The notes under the pieces are model-generated. The model ran no database searches, was not told the origin of the DNA, and saw nothing but the letters and a program-made list of their open reading frames with translations. A stretch of 64,000 nucleotides of DNA from Oscillospiraceae bacterium (GTDB taxonomy: Bacteria; Bacillota; Clostridia; Oscillospirales; Ruminococcaceae): NCBI GenBank assembly GCA_017399765.1, contig JAFQBH010000024.1:83684-147683 (forward strand), written 5' to 3'. Of the stretch, positions 43,487 to 51,985 are shown piece after piece. The position numbers were made by a program, and so were the translations under genes. Position 1 is the stretch's first letter. Each line of letters begins with the position of its first letter.

Positions 43487-44806
43487 ATGAAGGCTGCTTT
43501 TTTTACCCTTGGCTGTAAGGTTAACCAATATGAAACGCAGATTATGGAACAGGCTTTTTCAAAAGCGGGTTTTGAAATTGTCGATCCGGAAAGCGGCGCG
43601 GACGTTTACGTTATAAATTCCTGCACCGTTACCGGAACCGGCGACAAAAAATCCCGCCAGATGGTGCGCCATTTCCGCCGCAAAAACCCGAACGCGGTTA
43701 TTGCCCTTACCGGTTGTTATCCCCAGGCTTTTCCCGAAGAATCTTCCCTTCTTCTTGAAGCGGACGTTATAACCGGTTCCGCCGACAGAAGCCAGGTTCT
43801 TCCGGCGGTTTTTGATGCCCTTGACGGAAAGCGCGTTGTTCATATAACTCCCCACGAAAAACTCGAAGAATTTGAACCGATGCAGGCCAGCGGAATGCTT
43901 GACCGCACCAGAGCTTTTGTAAAAATCCAGGACGGATGCGACAACCGCTGTTCCTATTGCATTATCCCGAAGGCAAGAGGACATGTCCGTTCAAAACCGC
44001 TCAAGGATATTGAACGCGAGCTGGAAAGCCTTCTTTCCCACGGTTACACCGAAGTTGTTCTTGCTGGAATAAACCTTCCTTTCTATGGAAGGGACCTCGG
44101 TCTTTCGCTCATCAACGCCGTTGAGCTTGCCTGCGATATTATGCCGAGGGTACGCCTCAGCTCTCTTGAGCCGGAACTTCTTTCGAGAGAGGACGTTGAG
44201 CGCCTTGCGAAGCTTCCGAACTTTTGTCCCCAATTCCATCTTTCTCTCCAGAGCGGCTGCGACAGGACCCTTAACCGCATGAGAAGAAGATATAACACCG
44301 ATATGTACCGTGAAGTTGTCAAGAATATCCGTGAATTTTTCCCGAACGGCGGACTCACCACCGACGTTATAGTCGGATTCCCCGGCGAAACTGACGAGGA
44401 TTTTGAGGAAAGCTGCCGCTTTATTGAGGAAATGGGCTTTGCGAAAGTTCACGTTTTCCCCTATTCCAGAAGAACCGGAACCGACGCCGCGGATATGCCC
44501 GACCAGGTTCCAAATTCCGTCAAAACCGAAAGAGCCGCAAAAATGGCGGAAAGAGCCGAAGCGGTCCGCAAAAAATTCCTCGAAAGTCAGGTCGGTCTTA
44601 CCGAATCCGTCCTTATCGAATCCGTTATCAAGGACGGAATGATGAACGGTTACACGATGAATTATACCCCGGTTGTTATTCCGGCGGTAAAATCCCTTCT
44701 TTGCACCGTTCAGGAAGTTGTCATAACCGGAGTTTCCGGTGATGTTTGCACCGGAAGAATTAAAAATCCTCCGGTGGGATATGACCCATTGGGAATGTTT
44801 GATTAA
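43487..44806 (+). CDS. mtaB: tRNA t6A37 methylthiotransferase
   Basis: MtaB (YqeV type) converts t6A37 to ms2t6A37. The 439 residues have an N-terminal UPF0004 domain with cysteines in TLGCKVNQ, NSCTVT and TGCYPQ, a radical-SAM CxxxCxxC in DGCDNRCSYCIIP, then VIVGFPGETDEDF, and a C-terminal TRAM domain. The two iron-sulfur clusters can be inferred from these cysteines. The ATG follows TCGGAGG. It acts on the product of the TsaD pathway encoded at 17,629. Confidence 0.93.
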   Translation: MKAAFFTLGCKVNQYETQIMEQAFSKAGFEIVDPESGADVYVINSCTVTGTGDKKSRQMVRHFRRKNPNAVIALTGCYPQAFPEESSLLLEADVITGSADRSQVLPAVFDALDGKRVVHITPHEKLEEFEPMQASGMLDRTRAFVKIQDGCDNRCSYCIIPKARGHVRSKPLKDIERELESLLSHGYTEVVLAGINLPFYGRDLGLSLINAVELACDIMPRVRLSSLEPELLSREDVERLAKLPNFCPQFHLSLQSGCDRTLNRMRRRYNTDMYREVVKNIREFFPNGGLTTDVIVGFPGETDEDFEESCRFIEEMGFAKVHVFPYSRRTGTDAADMPDQVPNSVKTERAAKMAERAEAVRKKFLESQVGLTESVLIESVIKDGMMNGYTMNYTPVVIPAVKSLLCTVQEVVITGVSGDVCTGRIKNPPVGYDPLGMFD

Positions 44807-44884
44807 ATTTTTTCAGCAAAAACCGCATGTTTCCGCCGTTTTTTCAATATTGCAAAATTTTTGAAAAAAATTTTAAAAAAAGTG

Positions 44885-44913
44885 TTGACATTTTGGTTTT
44901 GCTCGTGTATAAT
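44885..44913 (+). promoter_or_regulatory. Consensus promoter of tRNA-Asp/tRNA-Thr
   Basis: TTGACA, 17 bases and TATAAT (perfect hexamers), 30 bases before tRNA-Asp. Confidence 0.9.
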
Positions 44914-44942
44914 TATCAACGTTGACCCCACAAGGTCATTGT

Positions 44943-45019
44943 GGCCCGGTAGTTCAGCTGGTTAGAACGCTAGCCTGTCACGCTAGAGGTCGAGGGTTCG
45001 AGCCCCTTCCGGGTCGCCA
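44943..45019 (+). tRNA. tRNA-Asp (anticodon GUC)
   Basis: GGCCCGG/CCGGGTC acceptor arms (one G-U pair), CTGTCAC loop and encoded CCA. Confidence 0.97.
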
Positions 45020-45023
45020 CTTT

Positions 45024-45099
45024 GCTGATGTAGCTCAGTAGGCAGAGCACTTCCTTGGTAAGGAAGAGGTCATCAGTTCGAATCTGATTATCAGCTCCA
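45024..45099 (+). tRNA. tRNA-Thr (anticodon GGU)
   Basis: GCTGATG/TATCAGC acceptor arms, TTGGTAA loop and encoded CCA. It starts 4 bases after tRNA-Asp. Confidence 0.96.
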
Positions 45100-45100
45100 T

Positions 45101-45126
45101 CAAGCCGCTACGTAAGCGGCTTTTTG
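45101..45126 (+). terminator. Terminator after tRNA-Thr
   Basis: An AAGCCGCT/AGCGGCTT stem with TTTTT. Confidence 0.85.
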
Positions 45127-45194
45127 CTATGTTGGAGCTTTTATATAGATGAACTTCGCTTGGAAAACGGTTCCCTGCGGAGTTATTTTTTTGC

Positions 45195-45232
45195 AAAAAA
45201 TTACGGTGTGCCAAAAGGCACACCGTTTTTTT
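45195..45232 (-). terminator. Terminator of the second two-component system
   Basis: A 10-bp ACGGTGTGCC/GGCACACCGT stem with A/T flanks follows the kinase stop on the minus strand. Confidence 0.85.
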
Positions 45233-46271
45233 ATAACGTAACGGTAAATTTTGCTCCGCCTTCCGGGCGGTTTTCCGCATGAACTTTTCCGCCATGCAGG
45301 TTCAGAATGTTTTTTACAAGGGCAAGCCCAAGCCCGTTGCCTTCTTCCTTATGGGAAGAATCGCTTTGATAAAATTTATCGAAGATATGTTTTATGGAAT
45401 CTTCCGGAATTCCGGGGCCGCTGTCCTCAACGGTACAGATTATGTTTTCGCCTTCATTAAAAAGGCGGATTTTCAGAAGTCCTTCCGGAGGGCTGAATTT
45501 TACCGCATTGGAAATAAGGTTGTTCCAGACGTGGAACATAAGATTTTCGTTGCCTTCGAATTCGATTTCGCAAAGGTCGATATCAAGTTCGATATCCTTT
45601 TCGTCCCATTCCCTTTCAAAAGTAAGCACCGATTGGCGGATCTGCTCGTCAAGGCGGTATTTTTTGATGTTCGGCTGAATCGCCTTGTTATCGACTTTTG
45701 AAAGAAGAAGAATGTTTCCCACAAGGGCGGAAAGGCGCCTTGTGTTGAAAAGGATCTTTTCCGTATAGGTTCTTTCTTCTTCACAGCAATCCGGGTTGCA
45801 CTGAAGAAGGGTCGCGTAGCCTTCTATGGCGTTTATCGGCGTTTTGAATTCATGGGAAACATTTGAAACAAAATCTGTCTGCAGAATTTCCGTTGCACCG
45901 AGTTCCTCTGTCATAAGGTTAAAGTTGGAATACATTTCTTTTATCTCGCAGAAGGGGCTTTTTGTTTCAAGCCGGATATCAAAATTCCCTTTTGAAACTT
46001 CGTTCATGGCGTTGCTGAGTTTTGTGATTGGCCCGAAGAAAAGTTTTCCGAGATAAAAAGTGAGCGAATAACCTATCATAAGGTTGAAAATTATGAACCA
46101 AATCAGAAGAAAAGTAAGTTCTCTTGTGTGAAAAATTGTGCTCAGCAAAAACGCCAGAACCGTTGAAACAAAAAAGGTGAACGCAAGGCAGACCATTACC
46201 GCAAGGGTGAACCAAAGCCTTGTGCTCCGGCGGACAATTTTTCTTGTTTTTTCAATTTCGTTTATCTTCAT
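45231..46271 (-). CDS. Sensor histidine kinase, short sensor type
   Basis: The 346-residue kinase has two membrane helices close together (about 20-45 and 52-75) with almost no extracellular loop, then HAMP (about 75-125), HisKA with His140 in NVSHEFKTPINAIEGY, and a HATPase domain with NLISNAVKFS, DSGPGIP and GNGLGLALVK. The small loop suggests sensing within the membrane, as in intramembrane-sensing kinases. Its start overlaps the response-regulator stop (ATGA). Confidence 0.93.
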   Translation of the reverse strand: MKINEIEKTRKIVRRSTRLWFTLAVMVCLAFTFFVSTVLAFLLSTIFHTRELTFLLIWFIIFNLMIGYSLTFYLGKLFFGPITKLSNAMNEVSKGNFDIRLETKSPFCEIKEMYSNFNLMTEELGATEILQTDFVSNVSHEFKTPINAIEGYATLLQCNPDCCEEERTYTEKILFNTRRLSALVGNILLLSKVDNKAIQPNIKKYRLDEQIRQSVLTFEREWDEKDIELDIDLCEIEFEGNENLMFHVWNNLISNAVKFSPPEGLLKIRLFNEGENIICTVEDSGPGIPEDSIKHIFDKFYQSDSSHKEEGNGLGLALVKNILNLHGGKVHAENRPEGGAKFTVTL

Positions 46272-46939
46272 GCTTTCACAACCTTATAACCCACTCCGCG
46301 GATAGTTACGATTTTAAAATCCGGGTTATCGCGGAATCTTTCGCGAAGGCGGCCGATATGTACATCAACGGTGTGGGTGTCGCTTTCGCTTTCATATCCC
46401 CAGATATCGTCCATAAGCTGCTGGCGGGTGAAAATTTTTCCCGGGAAAGAAGCCATTTTATAAAGAAGCATAAATTCCTTCTGGGGAAGGATCATGCTTT
46501 CCTTCGGGGTTGTGACCATAAGGGAATCGCATTCCATAACGGTTGAACCGATTGTCTGGCGGCGTTCGTTTATCATCTGTGCTCTGCGCAAAAGAGCGCC
46601 CACGCGAAGGACCATTTCGTTTATATTAACCGGTTTTACCATAAAATCGTCCGTTCCGGAAAGAAAACCGAGGCGCATATCGTCAAAAGCGTCCTTTGCG
46701 GTTATCATCATTACCGGAACAAGGTTTCCGCTTTCCCGAAGGGTTCTTACAAGCTCATAGCCATCCATGACCGGCATCATAATATCGGAAATTATAAGGT
46801 CATAATAATCGTTATCGAGGGCATCCAGCGCTTCCTTTCCGTCGGAAACCCCTTTTATGGTATAGCCGTTTTTCGTAAGAACATGCTGGAAAAGCTGGCG
46901 GAGTTCCCTGTCGTCCTCCGCAATAAGAATTTTAAACAT
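46268..46939 (-). CDS. OmpR-family response regulator
   Basis: The 223 residues have a receiver domain (acidic EDD at 8-10, phosphoacceptor Asp52 in ISDIMMPVMDG, Lys in DDFMVKPVN) and a winged-helix domain (DVHIGRLRERFRDNP, TIRGVGYKV). I chose the ATG at 46,939 behind AAGGAGAATGTCC; the frame is open to 46,972. It is coupled to the kinase by ATGA. No transporter is adjacent that would reveal the signal. Confidence 0.93.
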   Translation of the reverse strand: MFKILIAEDDRELRQLFQHVLTKNGYTIKGVSDGKEALDALDNDYYDLIISDIMMPVMDGYELVRTLRESGNLVPVMMITAKDAFDDMRLGFLSGTDDFMVKPVNINEMVLRVGALLRRAQMINERRQTIGSTVMECDSLMVTTPKESMILPQKEFMLLYKMASFPGKIFTRQQLMDDIWGYESESDTHTVDVHIGRLRERFRDNPDFKIVTIRGVGYKVVKA

Positions 46940-47032
46940 CCGGACATTCTCCTTTTTTATAGTTTCTTCCATTATTATAATGCCATATTTTCAAATTGCT
47001 GTAAACAAAAGTTCAACAAAAGTTGAATTTTC

Positions 47033-47062
47033 TTTACAAAAGACAGATTTATGCTGTATAAT
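47033..47062 (+). promoter_or_regulatory. Promoter of the class II aldolase gene
   Basis: TTTACA, 18 bases and TATAAT, 34 bases upstream of the start. Confidence 0.6.
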
Positions 47063-47095
47063 AAAATCGGAATAATTTTTTCGGAGGAATTTTAA

Positions 47096-47740
47096 ATGAA
47101 CTACAAAGCTTTTCTTATTGAAGCGGGAAAAAGAATGCTCCATTCCGGTTTTACCGTAGGAACCTGGGGCAACATCAGCGTCCGCGACCCGGAAACCGGA
47201 TACGTTTATCTCACCCCTTCCGGCATGCCTTATGACACCCTTACCGAGGACGATATTGTTGTTATGGATCTTGACGCAAACCGCATTGAAGGCGAACGCA
47301 GACCCACCATTGAATATATGATGCATCTCGGAATCATGAAAAACCGCCCCGACGTAAACGCGGTTATTCATACCCACCCCATCTATTCCCAGATTTTTGC
47401 ACTTCTTCATGAAGAGATCCCGCCGGTTATCGATGAAGCTGCCCAGGCTCTCGGCGCAAACCCTGTTCGTGTAACCGAATATGCCCTTCCCGGTTCTCTT
47501 GAAATGGCGGAAAACGTTATCAAAACTCTCGGAAACGACGCCGCCTGCCTTATCGGAAACCACGGCGCTGTTTCTGTCGGAAAAGATATGGAAACCGCTT
47601 TCAAAGTCTGCACCATTCTTGAAATGTCCGCGCAGATTTATTATATGGCAAGAAGCATTGGCACCCCGAAACCCATTCCCCAGGATAAAGTTGAATATAT
47701 GGTAAACGTAACCGTCAAGGATTACGGCCAGAAAAAATAA
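47096..47740 (+). CDS. Class II aldolase/adducin family protein
   Basis: The 214-residue protein has the zinc-binding pair of histidines in AVIHTHPIYSQ, the substrate-loop GTWGNISVR, a TPSGMPYD segment, and GNHGAVSVGKD with the third histidine. It resembles L-fuculose- and L-ribulose-phosphate aldolases and epimerases. The enzyme cleaves or epimerises a small sugar phosphate; the exact sugar is unknown. It stands alone with its own promoter and terminator. Confidence 0.9.
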   Translation: MNYKAFLIEAGKRMLHSGFTVGTWGNISVRDPETGYVYLTPSGMPYDTLTEDDIVVMDLDANRIEGERRPTIEYMMHLGIMKNRPDVNAVIHTHPIYSQIFALLHEEIPPVIDEAAQALGANPVRVTEYALPGSLEMAENVIKTLGNDAACLIGNHGAVSVGKDMETAFKVCTILEMSAQIYYMARSIGTPKPIPQDKVEYMVNVTVKDYGQKK

Positions 47741-47754
47741 GTTTTTTATAAATA

Positions 47755-47790
47755 TAAACCCCGTGCTCAAATTTGAGCACGGGGTTTTTG
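47755..47790. terminator. Terminator with CCCGTGCTC stem
   Basis: An AACCCCGTGCTCAAA/TTTGAGCACGGGGTT perfect palindromic stem between convergent genes. It is a GTGCTC-family member. Confidence 0.93.
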
Positions 47791-49140
47791 TTACCGTTTT
47801 TTGTCGAGGTCATCGAGAAGTTTTTTATAAGGCATAAGCATGCCTTCATTCATCTTGTTCCCCATCTTTGCTTTTATTTTCGGATTTCCTATCATTGCAC
47901 CAACGGCATACATTGCAAGCATTCTGGGCCATTTTTTCTGCGGAAAATCATACTGACCGTGGGATTTATAGAATTTGTGGTCCGCTTTCATCATTCCCTG
48001 CATCTGCCAGATAAGGTCGCGGAAAATCTTCATTCCACCGATTCCATAAAAATTCTGCGGCGGAACATATTTATTTTCTATTGCATAATCAAGGGTTTTT
48101 GCAAGGCGGTCGATTTCTTCATCCGGATCCTTTTCATCAGTTGCGACGCCGGCAAGAAAATTCCCGCCGACCTGCGCCCTTGCTTCGATTATCATACGGA
48201 GGTTTTCCTCTTCGGAAAGATTTCCGGAAACAAGATAGCCGAAAGGCATTCCCATGGTAACGGTACGGTGACCGTTGCAGAACTGGCGGTCATCATACAT
48301 TTTGAAAAAGGCTCCCATGGAATGATCCTTTATGCTGAACGCATAGACAATAGCTTCGCCTGTCTGGAGTTCATTCCGGAGGAAATCATCAAATCCGTCT
48401 TTATAAACGCATTTTCCGGAAACTGCGCAGCTGAAACAGCCAAGACAACCGCCGGCAAAGGGATATTCACGGATATTGACCACTCTTGTTTTTCTCGGAA
48501 AAACAGTGCAAAAGCGTTTTATCATTGATTCAAGCTGTTTGTTTTCCGGTTCGCAGTCAGTTATTATAACAACATCGCCGGGTTTGTTTTCTTCGGTTTT
48601 TCCGGGAATCGAAACCGCGATATTTTTCGGTGCGGAAGGTTTTTCCGGCGCGGTTTCAAAAAAACCGTTTTCTGTATTCCATATAACAAAATCAAAAAAT
48701 TCCTTCGCTTCCTTTTGTCCTTTTTCGGAAAGAAGATCGTCCATATCCGCGGAAAGGCCTTTGATATATTTAAAGCCAAGATCAAAGCAGTTATCACGGA
48801 TATAATTATGAGCGGTTATATCATAAAAATGTTTCGATGTGGAAAACTGGGTTGCGAATTTTTCCGAAAGATCGGTTTTGCTTTCCTTAAGAAGTTCGAT
48901 GAATCTGTGGAGCTGACAAGGCGCAACAAAGGTATAGACCGGATAGGAAAAGATGACAAGTTCCGCATTTTCGATCATTTCTTTTGCTTTTGAAAAATCT
49001 TTTTCAAGCACTTTTATTTTCTGTCCCGCATCAAGAACGGAAAATTCATGTTCCGGGTGGAGTTTTTCAAGATATTTGAAAGTCTGAAGAGTTATGCTGA
49101 ATTTGCCTTTCGGGCTTCCGTTAACAATAAGAATTTTCAT
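47791..49140 (-). CDS. Tandem flavodoxin-like/NAD(P)H-dependent oxidoreductase
   Basis: The 449-residue protein appears to contain two flavodoxin-like domains. The first starts KILIVNGSPKGKFSITLQTFKYL (the FMN phosphate loop) and has FSYPVYTFVAP. The second starts near DVVIITDCEPENKQLESM and has the FMN-reductase Cys-rich CLGCFSCAVSGKC segment and an YAFSIKDHSMGAFFKMYDD stretch. The C-terminal ~100 residues are unassigned. The double-domain architecture is unusual. It likely reduces quinones or other small molecules with flavin. Confidence 0.8.
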   Translation of the reverse strand: MKILIVNGSPKGKFSITLQTFKYLEKLHPEHEFSVLDAGQKIKVLEKDFSKAKEMIENAELVIFSYPVYTFVAPCQLHRFIELLKESKTDLSEKFATQFSTSKHFYDITAHNYIRDNCFDLGFKYIKGLSADMDDLLSEKGQKEAKEFFDFVIWNTENGFFETAPEKPSAPKNIAVSIPGKTEENKPGDVVIITDCEPENKQLESMIKRFCTVFPRKTRVVNIREYPFAGGCLGCFSCAVSGKCVYKDGFDDFLRNELQTGEAIVYAFSIKDHSMGAFFKMYDDRQFCNGHRTVTMGMPFGYLVSGNLSEEENLRMIIEARAQVGGNFLAGVATDEKDPDEEIDRLAKTLDYAIENKYVPPQNFYGIGGMKIFRDLIWQMQGMMKADHKFYKSHGQYDFPQKKWPRMLAMYAVGAMIGNPKIKAKMGNKMNEGMLMPYKKLLDDLDKKR

Positions 49141-49229
49141 TTTTCTCTCCGCCTCTTCGTTTTTACTTTTTAAATAAGTATAGCATCCTTTTGATTTTTA
49201 AACAAGCCGGGCAATCGGTGCTCAAAAAT

Positions 49230-49267
49230 AAAATCCCGTGCTCAAAACTTGAGCACGGGATTTTTTG
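49230..49267. terminator. Terminator with CCCGTGCTC stem
   Basis: An AATCCCGTGCTCAA/TTGAGCACGGGATT stem and T run follow the M42 gene. A partial GGTGCTCAAAAATAAA copy lies just upstream. Confidence 0.92.
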
Positions 49268-49275
49268 CTGTTTTA

Positions 49276-50316
49276 TCAGATATCAAGAACGTATCCGAGA
49301 AGGAGATTTGTTGTGTTGAGAAGTCCGGAAATATGGGTCCTTTCCATTCCGTGGCTGCACCATACCGCCATTCCGAAAGTTGCGGCACGAAGGTTGTTGC
49401 CCGCTCTTACCGCGGCGTTTGCATCGGTTCCGTAATGATAATAAACATCGACTTCATAATCGCATCCGGCCTTTTCCGCATAGCCGATAAGGCGGTTTGT
49501 GAGTTCAAAATCATAAGGAGCGGCGGCATCTTTTCCGCAGATGGAAACGGCATATTCGTTTCCGTCATAATCCGGGCCGATAAGACCGATGTCGATCGCA
49601 ACATATTCGGAAACTTCCGGAGGAACGTAGGTTCCGCCCATTCCGATCTCTTCGGAATAAGGGAAGGCAAGCATTGTTCTGTATTTCGGTTTAAGGTTGT
49701 TTTCGGAAAGATATTTCAGCATTGTGAAAACGCAGGCGATGGCGCCTTTGTCATCGATAAAGCGGGATTTTATATAGCCTTTTTCGGTGACCTGGCAGCG
49801 GGGCTCAACGGAAATGAAATCGCCATGGCGGATTCCGAGAGCTTTTACGTCCTCTTTGGAGGAGATTTTTTCGTCAAGGATAACCATCATTGTGTTTTCA
49901 TCACGGGGAAGGGTTCTTGCGTCATCAAAAACGTGGACGGAATGGCTCTGGCAAGTCATAAGACCGGTGTATTCTCTTCCGTCGCGGGTGTGAATGGTTA
50001 CGGTTTCGCCTTCATAGCTGCTGTAGTTGACTCCGCCCAGCTGACGAACACGGATCATTCCGTTTGCGTCAATAGTGCGGACCACCATTCCGAGGGTATC
50101 CGGATGGGCGCCCACAAGAACGGTTTTTGAATTATCCTCGCCCTCAAGAGTGATATATGCTGTGCTTTTGTTGTCATAAGTTACCTTATGACCGAATTTT
50201 GCGGCATATTCTTCAAGAAGCGGATTCATTTTTACGTAATAGCCGACCGGGCTTGGGGTGTTTACGATATCTTTGAAGCAATCGATAAGAAATTTTTCAT
50301 CAACGTTGAATTTCAT
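49276..50316 (-). CDS. M42 family metallopeptidase, third paralogue
   Basis: The 346-residue peptidase carries LVGAHPDTLGM, FIDDKGAIACV, YSEEIGMGG, AIDIGLIGPDYD and SHGMERTH as the metal-ligand and catalytic positions. It is more distant from the two paralogues at 2.8-4.9 kb; the DDR of those is DDK here. It stands alone with its own terminator. The ATG follows CGAGGTG. Substrate is unknown. Confidence 0.9.
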   Translation of the reverse strand: MKFNVDEKFLIDCFKDIVNTPSPVGYYVKMNPLLEEYAAKFGHKVTYDNKSTAYITLEGEDNSKTVLVGAHPDTLGMVVRTIDANGMIRVRQLGGVNYSSYEGETVTIHTRDGREYTGLMTCQSHSVHVFDDARTLPRDENTMMVILDEKISSKEDVKALGIRHGDFISVEPRCQVTEKGYIKSRFIDDKGAIACVFTMLKYLSENNLKPKYRTMLAFPYSEEIGMGGTYVPPEVSEYVAIDIGLIGPDYDGNEYAVSICGKDAAAPYDFELTNRLIGYAEKAGCDYEVDVYYHYGTDANAAVRAGNNLRAATFGMAVWCSHGMERTHISGLLNTTNLLLGYVLDI

Positions 50317-50506
50317 CTTTTTTCACCTCGAAAAAAATTTATATTCTGATTATACAACACTCCTCTTTTTCTTTCAAGTTCCTTGTTTTTTGGCATTTTG
50401 CATTAAAAAACGGCGGCTTTCCTGCAAGATTTTTTTGCTTTCGCGGAAGGGCTTCAAAATGTACCGAATAACCAAAATTAAAGCCATTTTGTTATAATTT
50501 TTGTCC

Positions 50507-50535
50507 TTGACAATCACCTTTAATAATGTTAAATT
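50507..50535 (+). promoter_or_regulatory. Promoter of the purine operon
   Basis: TTGACA, a 17-base spacer and TAAATT, ending about 20 bases before the riboswitch. The 405-base gap (50,317-50,721) otherwise holds only the riboswitch and terminator. Confidence 0.6.
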
Positions 50536-50554
50536 TATTATATAAGTGAATACA

Positions 50555-50655
50555 CATTCTTTGCAACTGACGGACATAGGTGGAGCACCACGGTGGAGCA
50601 AAGAATGAATTTGGGGAAGGCTTCCCCTTTTTTATTTCAGCCGACCGTCTGGGCA
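50555..50655 (+). ncRNA. ZTP (pfl) riboswitch
   Basis: The sequence matches the ZTP riboswitch core. A 10-bp P1 (CATTCTTTGC/GCAAAGAATG, 50,555-50,564 with 50,598-50,607) encloses the ACTGACGG box, and a GGTGG...CCAC hairpin lies inside it. After a linker with a GGGGAAG/CTTCCCC hairpin comes the invariant GCCGACCGTCTGGGCA box (50,640-50,655). ACGG and CCGT can form the characteristic pseudoknot. Z nucleotides (ZMP/ZTP) accumulate when 10-formyl-THF is short. It precedes purE. Confidence 0.93.
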
Positions 50656-50700
50656 CATTTACTCCTTTTTTAACGCAAGGAGTAAGTGTGTCCATTTTTT
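50654..50700 (+). terminator. Riboswitch expression-platform terminator
   Basis: A 14-bp CACATTTACTCCTT/AAGGAGTAAGTGTG stem followed by TTTTTT starts inside the last bases of the ZTP core. Ligand binding should prevent its formation and turn the operon on. Confidence 0.85.
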
Positions 50701-50721
50701 ATTTTGTAAAGGAGATTGACC

Positions 50722-51210
50722 ATGAAAAAAGTTGGAATCATTATGGGCAGCGACAGCGATCTTCCGATCGTTACCAAAGCCACCGATACCCTTAAAGCGC
50801 TCGAAATTCCTTTCGAAGTGCACGTTTATTCCGCGCACAGAACCCCGGTTGAAGCACGCGATTTTGCGGTTAACGCAAGAGAAAACGGCTTTGGCGCAAT
50901 TATTGCGGCTGCGGGAATGGCAGCACATCTTGCCGGCGCAATTGCCGCAAACACCACCCTTCCGGTAATCGGAATTCCCTGCAAATCTTCAAATCTCGAC
51001 GGCATTGACGCCCTTCTTTCAACTGTTCAGATGCCCACCGGCATTCCGGTAGCAACTGTTGCGATAAACGGAGGAGCCAATGCCGCTTTGCTTTGCGCCC
51101 AGATCTTTGCGGTTGAAGACAAGGAACTCGCCGCAAAGCTTGACGCAAAACGCGCTTCCGACGCCGCAAAAGTTCTTGAAAAAGATAAAGCAATAAGCGC
51201 ATCTTTTTAA
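50722..51210 (+). CDS. purE: 5-(carboxyamino)imidazole ribonucleotide mutase
   Basis: PurE forms CAIR in purine synthesis. The 162 residues contain MGSDSDLP (substrate loop), SAHRTP with the catalytic histidine, and AAGMAAHLAG, as in class I enzymes. Class I needs PurK to make N5-CAIR; no purK is present here. The ATG at 50,722 follows AAAGGAGA; an in-frame TTG lies 6 bases upstream. Confidence 0.94.
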   Translation: MKKVGIIMGSDSDLPIVTKATDTLKALEIPFEVHVYSAHRTPVEARDFAVNARENGFGAIIAAAGMAAHLAGAIAANTTLPVIGIPCKSSNLDGIDALLSTVQMPTGIPVATVAINGGANAALLCAQIFAVEDKELAAKLDAKRASDAAKVLEKDKAISASF

Positions 51211-51262
51211 ATTTGTATTTTAATTTATCAAAAATTTATATTTTTTAAGGAGCAACAAAATT

Positions 51263-51949
51263 ATGGAAAACAAACTTGTTTACAGCGGAAAAACCAAAGA
51301 CGTATTCGCACTTGAAAACGGAAACTATCTCCTCAAATTCAAAGATGACTGCACCGGCAAAGACGGCGTTTTTGATCCGGGCGAAAACTCCGTTGGCCTT
51401 ACCATCGAAGGCGTTGGCGACGTTAACCTTCGCATGTCCATCTACTTCTTCGAAAAAGTAAACGCAGCAGGCATCAAAACCCACTACGTTTCCGCCGACC
51501 TTGAAAACACCACCATGGAAGTTCTTCCCGCAAAAGCTTTCGGTCACGGACTTGAAGTTATCTGCCGCCACAAAGCAGTTGGCTCCTTCATCCGCCGCTA
51601 CGGCGATTATATCGAAGACGGTGCAGACCTTCCCGCATACGTTGAAACCACTTTCAAAAACGACGAAAAAGGCGACCCGCTCGTAACCAAAGACGCTCTC
51701 GTTGCTCTCGGCGTAATGACCGATGAACAGTATGACGATATCAAAGCAATGACCCAGCAGATCACCCAGATCGTTGCAGACGACCTTAAAGAAAAAGGCC
51801 TTGTTCTTTACGATATCAAATTCGAGTTCGGTTACGATGCAGACGGCAAAGTAATGCTCATCGACGAAATCGCTTCCGGCAATATGCGTGTTTATAAAGA
51901 CGGAAAATATATTGACCCCATGACCCTTTCCGAACTTTTCTTCGCATAA
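51263..51949 (+). CDS. purC: Phosphoribosylaminoimidazole-succinocarboxamide synthase
   Basis: SAICAR synthetase joins aspartate to CAIR. The 228-residue enzyme begins [18 protein letters not shown], contains [28 protein letters not shown] and [11 protein letters not shown]. Length and order are standard for bacterial PurC. It is 52 bases after purE and follows AAGGAG. Confidence 0.96.
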   Translation: MENKLVYSGKTKDVFALENGNYLLKFKDDCTGKDGVFDPGENSVGLTIEGVGDVNLRMSIYFFEKVNAAGIKTHYVSADLENTTMEVLPAKAFGHGLEVICRHKAVGSFIRRYGDYIEDGADLPAYVETTFKNDEKGDPLVTKDALVALGVMTDEQYDDIKAMTQQITQIVADDLKEKGLVLYDIKFEFGYDADGKVMLIDEIASGNMRVYKDGKYIDPMTLSELFFA

Positions 51950-51985
51950 TTTATTCTTAAAACGAAGTAAAACAAAGGAGAAAAC

